Assembly (NCBI GenBank): GCA_023634235.1
Contig: JAMKCF010000001.1
Span: 28,234,920 to 28,298,919, forward strand
Source of the DNA: Pisaster brevispinus
Taxonomy: Eukaryota; Echinodermata; Asteroidea; Forcipulatida; Asteriidae
DNA: 64,000 nt
Direction of reading: 5' to 3'
Shown here: piece after piece, positions 54,794-64,000 of the stretch
How positions within the stretch are numbered: position 1 is the stretch's first letter
Layout of the letters: each line of letters begins with the position of its first letter
Made by a program: the position numbers and the translations under genes
The notes under the pieces: model-generated
Seen by the model: the letters and a program-made list of their open reading frames with translations, nothing else
What the model was told of the DNA's origin: nothing
Database searches by the model: none

Positions 54794-56146
54794 AATTTCT
54801 GTCCTTTAGTTTTCAACAAAATACCACTTAACCAATCTTTTTAACCACAAAACTGTTTTGTGTTTTATGGTTCATTTGTGTGTATGCTGAAAACAGCTAA
54901 CTTCAGATGCAGCAATCAAAACAAAAAAAGCTACAGTATATTTCAATACTTACTACTGATAAATATTTCTGTGCAAATTGCAAGAAAATCTTCCTCAAAA
55001 TATGGGAACTTTATTTATTACTTCTATTTACCAAGGTCAATGTACGCACTTGAAAGGTTTGCAAGTTTCACAGGTTGTTTGTATGATTGGTCATACAATG
55101 CATAGTTGACACTCAGAACAAGGTCGCTTGGAGTTGCCAAAATATCTCTTTGTACATGTTGTACCAGGAATGTTGTTGTAACAGGACAGCAAAACAAAGA
55201 AACATAAAGCAGAAATGAGATTCCAGACTTCAGAATGTACGTACATGTAGAAACCCAGTAGAAACCCATTATAACAGTGCTCTTTTCTGTAAGAGTTGAC
55301 TGGGTGACCGCTCTATATTCTGTTCCCCCCATGTTCCAATAAAACAAAACAAAACACCTGGTGTACTGGCTAGGGTCAGGTTTTAGGCCTATGATTACAA
55401 AAATATATAGGCCATAAGGGGTGTCGGAACAGGTGTGTAACCAATGGACTGTATGTCAGCCTACAATTACATGTGTACATGCACTCTCAATTGATGGGCA
55501 CCGTGCTTCTAGTGATGCACACTTGCTTTGCAAGGCTGATAGTTAATAGTAATGTGCAGGTTTCTTATTTTGTCTACTACTCTAGAACCTTACACAGTTG
55601 TATCAGCACTGCACAAGGGTTTCATTTTCTGTGCTGTTTTCTCTTTGTTTTTGCAATAAAACAAATGTGTACACTTTATATTGCTACTTTTTATGGTGAT
55701 AGAACTCTCTTGGCATCACAGGGTTTGTCCTTATTGTTAATAGTGACTAGCCAGTAGGACCAGTTACCTTGTCATTTCACTGGTCCGGCAGTTTTTTCGA
55801 GGTTGTAGGTTATTTGAACTGGAGTTGAAACCATATGAACAATCCATGCAGGCAGTAGTATGCATGTACATGTACACTGTACATGTATATTTGTATGCAT
55901 AGCTTTTTGGAAAATAATGAATTGGCCATCCACACTACTGTGACAGAATTATGGCTGGTTTTCAGGTGTGTAACTAGCAAGTGGCCCGTGGACCACTGTC
56001 AAAGGAGAACATTTTTTAAAAACCATTGGTTTTCTTTATATGGGACTAGTGCTTATTAATAGTCTTAATGTCATCATATCACAACTGTTTTAAGATTTTT
56101 ATTAGAAAGGTGCCACAAGGAGTGAATGCAGGGCCGGATTAAGTGC

Positions 56147-56318
56147 TCCATAGGTCCTAGACACCAGCAATCTATAGGTCATAGGCACCAGTTTTCTATA
56201 GGCCCTCGGAACCATGGTTCGATAGGTCCTATTGCAAGTGTTCCACAGACCCTAGCCATTAGTGTTCCCTATGTCCTGGTCACAAGTATTCCGTAGGCCC
56301 TGTAGGCCCTGTGAACCT
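56147..56318. repeat. Degenerate ~34-bp tandem repeat
   Basis: CTATAGGTCCTAGGCACCAG-like units recur about five times (CATAGGTCCTAGACACCAGC, CTATAGGTCATAGGCACCAG, CTATAGGCCCTCGGAACCAT and later diverged copies). Confidence 0.6.
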
Positions 56319-56590
56319 TACCGTTTTTAAGCCCTTATTTTATTTATTACAATGTATTGAGATCTGAGGTGAACTTTCCCAACATCCAGTTCATGAAAGA
56401 CATCGTTTGAATGGTGACATATTTTTGTTGTGTGTATTTGTTTGAATACTTTCTCTGTAGTATATTTGAAGGCTTTCATTTGTGTGTGTAGGCCTTAAGG
56501 TTCAGTACAGTGCATAATGTGCATAATGAATCTGTTATGTGTTTTGTACACTCACCATTTTAGGAGTCAACAGGTGCATAAAAGTGTATT

Positions 56591-56737
56591 AGGCTGTGTC
56601 CGAAACGGCAATTTCGGCTACAGCTACAGCTAGATCAGCGCGTCTGCCAGTGTTGAAGAATAGGCAGATGCGCGCGATCTAGCCGTAGCTGTAGCCGAAG
56701 TCGCCGTTGCTAAAGTCGCCGTTTCGGACACGGCCTC
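56591..56737. mobile_element. MITE with AGGCCGTGTCCGAAACGGC ends
   Basis: The ends AGGCTGTGTCCGAAACGGC and GCCGTTTCGGACACGGCCT enclose two inverted copies of GGCTACAGCTACAGCTAGATC. Nearly the whole 147 bases can fold as one hairpin. Confidence 0.75.
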
Positions 56738-56851
56738 AGTGCTGCATCGCCTAAAATTCACACAACACTGTTAACTAACACCCGACTCCCAAAATGGTGC
56801 ACCCAAGATAATTCTGATCATGTCAGGTGAATTGTGTCAATTTGAAGATCT

Positions 56852-56997
56852 GGAGCCGATTTTACAAAGAGCTAAGATTGATCTTAAGCTATGTTATTAA
56901 TCTTAATTGCTAAGCAAAGTGTGATGTCACAATACAAATCACTTTGGTGCTCTTCTCATCTAAAATATGAGTCTGGTGCTTGGTAAAATTGAGTCCT
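56852..56997. mobile_element. MITE with GGAGCCGATTTTA ends
   Basis: The ends are GGAGCCGATTTTACAAAG and TTGGTAAAATTGAGTCC, with interior CTAAGATTGATCTTAAGC. It belongs to the same broad type as the GGGCCCAATTT family. Confidence 0.5.
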
Positions 56998-57299
56998 GGT
57001 TCCAATGAATGTGCCGTTAAGGATACAAGATGATGTACTGTACATGTATTGGTGCCAGCTCTGCTCATAGATGGCACCCAATCTTCTTTTCAAGTAAAAT
57101 TGGCAAAGTTACTGTACACGTTCTTCAATGTCATAAAAATACTCTTCTTTGTGAAGTTGGTTTATAGAGAAATAAATAATGTTTATTGAAATTATATATA
57201 AATATCTGGTACTGGTATTTAAAAAGTTTAGATAAAAAATGTAAGTTGGTAACACCTTAATGTTTCTTTTGTTATTATGTTGTGGTCCTGAGAACCACA

Positions 57300-60170
57300 A
57301 CCTTTGTTGAAATTTTGAGATATCAGATGAAATCACAAAGGGTAAACCTTGCATTTTAATGGAAATTGGGCTGAAATAAGAACAAAATCGCAAGAGGTAA
57401 GCCTTGCATTTTAGTTGAAATTGGGCTGAAATAAGAACAAAATCACAAGGGGTAAGCCTTGCATTTTTTGTTGAAATTGGGTGAAACATTTGACAAAAAT
57501 CACAAGGGGTAAGCCCTGCATTTTGTGTTGAAATTGGCAGAAAGCTGATAAAAACACAAGGGGTAAGCCTTGCATTTTTGTTTAAATTGGGCAGAAATTG
57601 GATAAAATCACAAGGGGCCCTGCATTTTTTTCTTCAAAAAACTAGGGGTTAGCCTTGCAATTGTGTTGTAATTGGGCTCTAATAAAATAAAATCACAAGG
57701 GGTAAGCCTTGCATTTTTTTCCTTAAAATTTGGCTGCAATTGGATAAATTTGGCTGAAATAAGAAAACAAATCACAAAAAAATTAAGGGGTAAGCCTTGC
57801 ATTGTTTAAATTTGGCAGAAATTTGATAAAGTTTCAAGGGGTAAGCTTTGCACAATTTGTCAAAATAGGGCAGTAATTGGATAAAGTCACAAGGGGTAAG
57901 TTTTGCATTTTTTGTTGAAATTGGGTAGAAATTTGATAAAATCTAAAGGGGTAAGCCTTGCATTTTTGTTGAAATTAGGCAGAAATTTGATAAAATCACA
58001 AGGGGTAGGCCATGCATTTTTGTTGTAATTAGGCAGAAATGTGAAAAAATCTCAAGGGGTAAGCCTTGCATTTTTGTTTACATTTTGGCATAAACTTGAT
58101 AAAATCTGAAGGGGTAAGCCTTGCATTTGTTGTTAAAATTGGGCAGAAATTTGATTAAAACACAAGGGGTAAGCCTTGCTTTTTATTGAAATTTTGCTGA
58201 AATAAAAAAAATCACAAGAGGTAAGCCTTGTATATTTGTTTAAATTTGGCGGAAATTTGATAAAATTTCAAGGGGTAAGCCTTGCATAATTTGTTAAAAT
58301 TGGGCTGAAATTGGACAAATACACAAGGGGTCAGCATTACATTTTTGTTAAAAATGAGCAGAAATTTGATAAAAATACAAGGGCTATGCCTTGCATTTTT
58401 TTTTTAATTGGGCCGAATTTGGATAAAATCACAAGGGGTAAATCTTGCATTTTTTTGGTGAAATAGGGCAGAAATTTGATAAAATTTAAAGGGGTAAGCC
58501 TTGCATTTTTATTTTTTTTTTAATTTGGCTGAAATTTGATAAATACATAAGGGGTAAGCCTTGCATTTTTGTTGAAATTTTGCTGAAATTTGATAAAATC
58601 ACAAGGGGTAAACCTTGCATTTTTTTTTAAATTGGGCCAAAATTTGATAAAATCACAAGGGGTGCTTACATTTTTATTGAAATTTGATAAAATCTCAAGG
58701 GGTAAGTCTTGCATTTTTGTTTAAATTTTGGCAGAAACTTGATAAAATTTCAAGAGGTAAGCCTTGCATAATTTGTTAAAATTGGGCTGAAATTGGATTA
58801 ATACACAAGGGGTAAGCATTGCATTTTTGTTGAAAATGAGCAGAAATTTGACAAAATCGCAAGAGGTAAGCCTTACATTTTAATTGAAATTGGGCTGAAA
58901 TAAGAACAAAATCACATGGGGTAAGCCTTACATTTTTGTTTAAATTTTGGCAGAAATTGGATAAAATCTCAAGGGTTAAGCCTTGCATTTTTTGTTAAGT
59001 TTGGGCAGAAATTTAATAAAAACACAAGGGGGTAAGCCTTGCAATTTTATTGAAATTGGGCAGAAGTTTGATAAAATCACAAGGGGTAAGTCTGTCTTGC
59101 AGTTTTACTGAAATTGGGCTGAAAAAAGAAAACAAATCACAAGGGGTAAGTAAGCCTTGCATTTTTGTTTAAATTTGGCAGAAATTTGATAAAATCTAAA
59201 GGGTTACCCCTTTAGATTTTATCAAATTTCTGCCCAATTTCATTGCCTTGCATTTTCTTTTAAATTGGGCTGAAATTGGATAAATACACAAGGGGTAAGC
59301 CTTGCATTTTTGTTGGAAATGGGCAGAAACTTGATAAAAAAACAAGGGGTAAGACTTGCATTTTTGATGAAATTGGGCTGAAATTTGATAAAAGCACAGG
59401 GGGTAAGCCTTGCATTTTATTTTTAGTTTGGCCGAAAATGGATAAAATCACAAGGGGGTAAGCCTTGCATTTTTATTGAAATTATGCTAAAATAAGAAAA
59501 CAAATCACAATGGGTGAGCCTTGCATTTTTGGTTTAAATTTGGCAGAAATATGATATAATCTCAAGGGGTAAGCCTTGCATTTTTATTGAAATTTGGCAG
59601 AAATTTCATAAAATTACCTGGGGTAAATAAGTCTTGCAGTTTTACTAAAATTGGGCTGTAATAAGAAAACAAATCACAAAGGGTTAGTAAGCCTTGCAAT
59701 TTTGTTTAAATTTGGCAGAAATTTGATAAATCTGAAGGGGTAAGCCTTGCATTTTGTTAAAATCGGGCAGACATTTGATAAAAACACAAGGGGTAAGCCT
59801 TGCAATTTGTTGTTGAAATTGGGCAGAAATTTGATAAAATCACAAGGGGTAACCTTTGCATTTTGTGTTGAAATTGGGCTGAATTGAATAAAAACACAAG
59901 GGGTAGGCCTAAGCCTTGCATTATTGTCGAGATTGTGCAGAAATTTGATAAAAGCACAAGGGGGTATGCCTTACATTTTGTTTTCAAGTTGGGGTAAAAT
60001 TTGATAAAATCACTAGGGGTTAGCCTTGCAATTGTGTTGTAATTGGCCTGCAACTGGAGAAAATCACAAGGGGTAAGCCTTGCATTTCTATTGAAATGGG
60101 CTGAAATTTGATAAAAATACAAGGGGTTGGGCCTTGCATTTGTTTTTAGATTGGGCAAAAAATTGATAAA
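57300..60170. repeat. 54-bp minisatellite array, about 50 units
   Basis: The unit reads roughly CACAAGGGGTAAGCCTTGCA then TTTTTGTTGAAATTGGGC and AGAAATTTGATAAAAT. Many units are 54 bases, 18 codons, so on the minus strand long frames stay open with the period MQGLPLVILSNFCPIS. Units vary in T-run length and by substitutions. I take this as non-coding tandem repeat. Confidence 0.9.
59172..59240. repeat. Inverted unit inside the minisatellite (palindrome)
   Basis: The segment reads GCAGAAATTTGATAAAATCT, AAAGGG, then its reverse complement to ATCAAATTTCTGCCC. One partial unit is flipped within an otherwise head-to-tail array. Confidence 0.8.
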
Positions 60171-61119
60171 ATGAAGAGAGGCAGTTAGCAGCCCTACTGG
60201 TTTGTGCACTGTTAAATTAAGTCCACTGTTTGGAAAGGAAATTACATGGAGATAACAGGTGCTAGTTGTCAGATGAAAATGATGTTTTATTCTAGCCTCT
60301 TTTTTTAGTGGAGTTTTCTCGTAATGCTCTAAAACCAAACAAACTCACCTGGGAGATTACACATAGTGGTGTTAAAAACCTGCAACCCATTCTACCTGTG
60401 ATGTTTAAAGATTTACATGGTGTGGATAATAGAAAGAAACTTTACAGTCAACTTGTTGGTACAACCATGTGTAAATCTCTTTTGGGAAGAGCATTGGGCT
60501 CTGAAAAGAGCCTCTGTGGTCCTGACATTTGGAACTGTAAGCTCTGATTGTCTGCAGTGAAACTGCTTGGCTCTCATTAGCACCTCTCAATGTACCTTCC
60601 TGTTGCAGACTTTCAAAGAATTGCACCAAAAAAAAGAACATGTAGATTCAGTATCTCATGGCAAATTGATATTGATAAGTTCTAAAATGGTTCGATTTGA
60701 ATTTTTGTATGGTCTGTGGATTCAGTGACCCTTTTTCTGTTGATGATTTTGTCTTCAAGAACCATTTGAAAGAATATTTAGCTCTTATAGACACCTCTGG
60801 ACTGTGACATGAACTTTTTCTATGGTGCAATTTTCAAAATGGCACCATTGCTGTCTAAAGCCTAAAGATACATGCTTTGAGAAGACGATGAGGAAAGGTT
60901 CAATTTTAGATGTGAAAAACCACAAGGGAAAAACCTGTGCATTCAGATAGGACAGAAAACCCAATCCACATGACAGGAAAGGCAGGACAAGACACCAATA
61001 AGTCAACTAATTGTGAGCCAACCCTGATAATACAGAGGAGTAAGGAGTTCTTAGTGGGTAGCATAATCCTGCTCAACATTAAATCTGTTGAAAAATGTAG
61101 AGCCAGTAGAGTTGTTACA

Positions 61120-61134
61120 GCGCCCTCTTGTGGC
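61120..61134 (-). promoter_or_regulatory. CTCF-like motif
   Basis: The minus strand reads GCCACAAGAGGGCGC, matching the vertebrate CTCF core CCASYAGRKGGCRS at all but one position. A single chance match is possible. Confidence 0.25.
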
Positions 61135-61267
61135 CTATTTTGTACTTTATTTATGCTGCCATCTTTACTGAAGTTCTGTGTCATATCCTTGTATAAATTA
61201 AAAAGCATCTTTTCTAAAAGCATTATAAGTTTGGCTTTCTGCTGTATCTACTTTGTGTTCCGGCACT

Positions 61268-61565
61268 ATCATCTTACCCTGGTCTGGTGGCAGTAGTGGG
61301 ATGCGCTCTCATCTTACCATGGTCTGGTGGCAGAAATGGGATGCATTCCCATTTTACCCTGGCCTGGTGGCAGAAGTGGGATGCACCCTCATCTTACCCA
61401 GGCCTGGTGGCAGTGGTGGGATGCACTCTCATCTTATCCTGGCCTGGTGGCAGTGGTGAGATGCACTATCAACTTACCCTGGTCTGGTGGCAGAAGTGGG
61501 ATACACTCATCTTTCCCTGGTATGGTGGCAGAAGTGGGATGCACTCTCATCTTTACCCTGGCACA
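61268..61565. repeat. 40-bp minisatellite, about 7.5 units
   Basis: The unit is close to ATCTTACCCTGGTCTGGTGG followed by CAGAAGTGGGATGCACTCTC. The units differ at few positions, so the array is fairly young. One unit is two bases short. Confidence 0.88.
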
Positions 61566-62387
61566 GATCTCAATTTTTACATAAATTACCCCTACTCCTA
61601 TCAAAACAATTTTGCATATTTTTGGGGCTGCAATGTTTATCCAGTGCTAGGTTGGGTCCCAGTGTGAGTCGGGTCCCACTGTCGGGTGCAACAGTGGGCA
61701 TCCTGTTGGGTAAGTCTGTGGTTGTTTCACTAAGGCAAGGGCATAGTAGGTTGGCCAGTGCTTTTTTGGCCTACACTTTTTCTGTTATTGGCTTTGTGCT
61801 CTTGCTTTTTGCATTCCACTTGTACTGTGCTTAGTATTTGGTGTCACCAAATTATTGGTGAAAACAGAAACTTTTATTGGGGGGGGTGCTAGAAACTTGC
61901 AATGCCCCTACCCTAATCTACATGTACATGTATCTTAACAGGATGGACTAGTGCTAGAAAGAGGCATCACCAGAGATTAGTGAGGGGGGCTTGGGAGGGG
62001 GGACCGTGTCCACATTGATGAGAGGCAAAAACTTGACGTGACAGCCACATGTCACCGAAATATGTTTGTTTCCAAATGAATGACAGGTTTGAGTGGTTTG
62101 TGAACATGCATTAGGTTTAAAGATGAGGCCTACCTTCAACTTGTATAACAAAATGGTGGTCCAGCCTTTTGCATTACTTCTCCCACCTTGCTCCCTCCTT
62201 ATATATATGGTGCTGATCCACCTAATGTCTCCTGGTTTCAATATGTCCAGTTGTTTTGCACCACACGTTTGACTGAAGTATAGTTCACTCTTGGAGTTGT
62301 GCAACTTGTCAGCTTTTTCATCTGCTTGTAGCTGGCAATCTTAGGATGAAAACTGTGGTAGAATTGGTGTGTACGATTCTCTTCCCA

Positions 62388-62771
62388 TCATGAGTCATAC
62401 ACCAAGGGCTGATTGAGCCTATCGGTGTAGAACAGTACTGCATCAAGGCTAGAATGGATCTGTTTGGCAACCGCAACCATGACAGCTTTTTCGGCTTGAC
62501 CCTTGGCCTGTGGGTGGTGAGGGCCAGATTCGACATGTGTGACATCAGACTCTTCTGAGACCTCCTTCAATTCACTTTAGAATTGCGTTCCTTTATCTGT
62601 CACAATCACACCAGGTATTCCATGGTGTACAAATGTTGATATCAAGTAGTTGATGATAGTAATTGATGTTGTCTTATGATTGTGATGGACTTTGATAAAT
62701 TTGGAGTAACAATCCACCAGCACTGAACTGCTTCCCCTTCCCATCAGCAATCTCACAGTATTCGTTGCCAT
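62388..62771 (-). pseudogene. Ty3/gypsy-like integrase core fragment, broken
   Basis: The frame reads VLVDCYSKFIKV, HHGIPGVIVTDKGTQF, then a TAA stop at about 62574-62576, and resumes with SGPHHPQAKGQAEKAV. The D-D-E residues of a retroviral-type integrase are all recognisable (VLVD, VTDKG, GQAEK). It lies on the same strand as the reverse transcriptase fragment further right and in the expected RT-to-IN order. The stop and later frame breaks mark it as dead. Confidence 0.75.
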
Positions 62772-63804
62772 GGCCTCTCTGGCAGTGATCAGTGGTTCAG
62801 CTTATTGGCCAACTGTTTCTGATGGCAGTGATCACACAACTTAGATTATTGAGCTATCAATACCAATACATGGCCACCAGACTGCTTGATAAGCTCGCGC
62901 TTTGCATTTGGCATGTTTGGAGATTCACTGGTGCTGCAAGTATTTTCTGCAGTATTGCTTGTTGATCACACCAATATTGTCTTGTCTTTCCCAGTAAAAA
63001 TAAACACAGATACATGTACACCATCTTACGTATACTTAGGCCATCTGTTCTTGAAGTTTGATGTGTGACAAGTGTCAAGCTGTCATCAAGAGCAGTCTCG
63101 CATTGTATCTCTGTTAAGGTGTGAAGTTTTCCTTCCAAAACTTGGCATTCATTCATAATCAAGTGAGACTCTTCTACCTCCTCCGCAAAGTTTAGATTCA
63201 GTCTATCTTATGTTGGTTTCAATGGTGCTCTTGAGAGGGCAGAGGCTATAACATATTTCCTGGTGTGTACATTAACTAGTGTGATAGGCAGCTTGTGGTG
63301 TGTCTCTACTGTGAAGTGAAGGCCATTGGGACACAGGCGTACACCCTTCAGTCACATGACCACACTGATGCTAGTAATTTCAATCTCTCTTTTCTAAATG
63401 AGCATACCTCTTTCTGTTGAAGTAAGATTTCTTAGAGCAGTATAAACAACAGTTTTCCACTGTTGATCATCTGTTATAGAAAACATACTGATCTCGAAAT
63501 ATAAATACTTGCGTCTGAGCTCACCATGGTGTCTTGTTATGGATTGTAGAGCCCCAGAGTTGGTGCTGATGTATCTTGATAACTACAACATGACAACTAT
63601 TGCAACGGACCTGGATCCAATCGGCTTACTCTTTTGTGGGTCATCGATTGGTGTTGCAACAGTGGATGTATGTACTGAAAATGAAATGTGCCAGCCTGTT
63701 TACCATTCCCACCACATGTTTAACCACTTTTCGTGGTAGACAGTGGGGAAATCTGTATGCTTGCTAGTTGTTTAGCAGGATCAGGAAGTACACCATCCTT
63801 GTCA

Positions 63805-64000
63805 TGCCACATTCCATGCGAGAAAGTAAAGTTGTGTTTGAGCGATACTGTCTTTGTCTTTATTCAGCTTTAGACAGGCTTTCTGAACAATTTGTAGAAC
63901 TTGCTGAAGTCTGACATCATGTTCCTCTTTTGTCTCGCTGGTGATCAACACATCGTCCATGTAGACTACTGCACCCAGTAGTCTTGTCAGAGCATCACTC
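63805..64000 (-). pseudogene. Ty3/gypsy-like reverse transcriptase fragment, cut by window edge
   Basis: The minus strand from the right edge reads SDALTRLLGAVVYMDDVL, continuing ITSETKEEHDVRLQQVLQIV. This is the catalytic YMDD block (63963-63952) and following helix of an LTR-retrotransposon RT. It then reaches a stop in the next 60 codons. The 5' part lies outside the window. Confidence 0.7.

Larger units (their letters stand above)
54794..57299. other. Intergenic region after KLHL
   Basis: Apart from the tandem repeat at 56147 and the MITEs at 56591 and 56852, I see no coding region or RNA gene in this stretch. Confidence 0.5.
60171..62299. other. Region between the minisatellite and the LTR element
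   Basis: It contains the 40-bp minisatellite and a CTCF-like motif. A 79-codon plus-strand frame at 60308-60547 (NALKPNKLTWEITHSGVKNL) is unrecognised and lacks clear splice sites. It could be an old transposon fragment. Confidence 0.45.
62300..64000 (-). mobile_element. Decayed Ty3/gypsy-like LTR retrotransposon, partial
   Basis: RT and integrase fragments on one strand define the element. Between them (62830-63800) there should be the RNase H and zinc-binding regions, but I could not read them with confidence. No LTR was found on the left side before the minisatellite at 61.6 kb. Confidence 0.65.

Noticed and set aside
57300..60170. CRISPR array
   Set aside because: Units are contiguous 54-base tandem repeats without unique spacers, and the DNA is animal.
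59757..60338. 193-codon minus-strand frame as a gene
   Set aside because: Most of it is the 54-bp minisatellite, and there is no recognisable domain.
60308..60547. 79-codon plus-strand frame as a host gene
   Set aside because: No recognised domain and no clear exon borders; noted only within the regional entry.

Overview
This is eukaryotic (metazoan) DNA: intron-rich, AT-rich and packed with short inverted-repeat transposons. Two protein-coding genes can be assembled. The many SRCR domains, the repeat content and the gene style suggest a marine invertebrate deuterostome, most likely an echinoderm such as a sea star. That assignment is inference and no species is proven.

The left two thirds (about 2.2-41.9 kb, minus strand) is one large gene for a secreted or ectodomain protein of tandem scavenger receptor cysteine-rich (SRCR) domains. 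I assembled 17 coding exons by hand: a signal peptide split over two exons (41848-41827 and 30686-30630), then nine SRCR domains encoded by 15 exons (21761 down to 2258). Splice phases are consistent throughout: every domain boundary is a phase-1 intron, and the joined 3103 coding bases stay open for about 1034 codons. The gene runs off the left edge and its C-terminus is not identified.

The intron that splits SRCR domain 1 holds a nearly full-length CR1/Jockey-like LINE (minus strand, endonuclease plus reverse transcriptase, one internal stop). Directly beside it is a 2.1 kb DNA transposon with TIRs and an apparent 8-bp G-run target duplication. A second copy of that transposon sits at 38.9-40.7 kb in the gene's first intron.

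From 43.4 to 54.4 kb on the plus strand lies a six-exon BTB-BACK-Kelch (KLHL family) gene encoding 619 residues. It is divergent from the SRCR gene, with about 1.5 kb between the two start codons. Its introns hold several MITEs, one nested inside another, and a tRNA-derived SINE in each of two introns.

From 54.4 kb to the right edge there is no convincing host gene. The stretch contains MITEs, a degenerate ~34-bp tandem repeat, a ~2.9 kb array of a 54-bp minisatellite, a 40-bp minisatellite, and a decayed Ty3/gypsy-like element (integrase and reverse transcriptase fragments, minus strand) that continues past the window.
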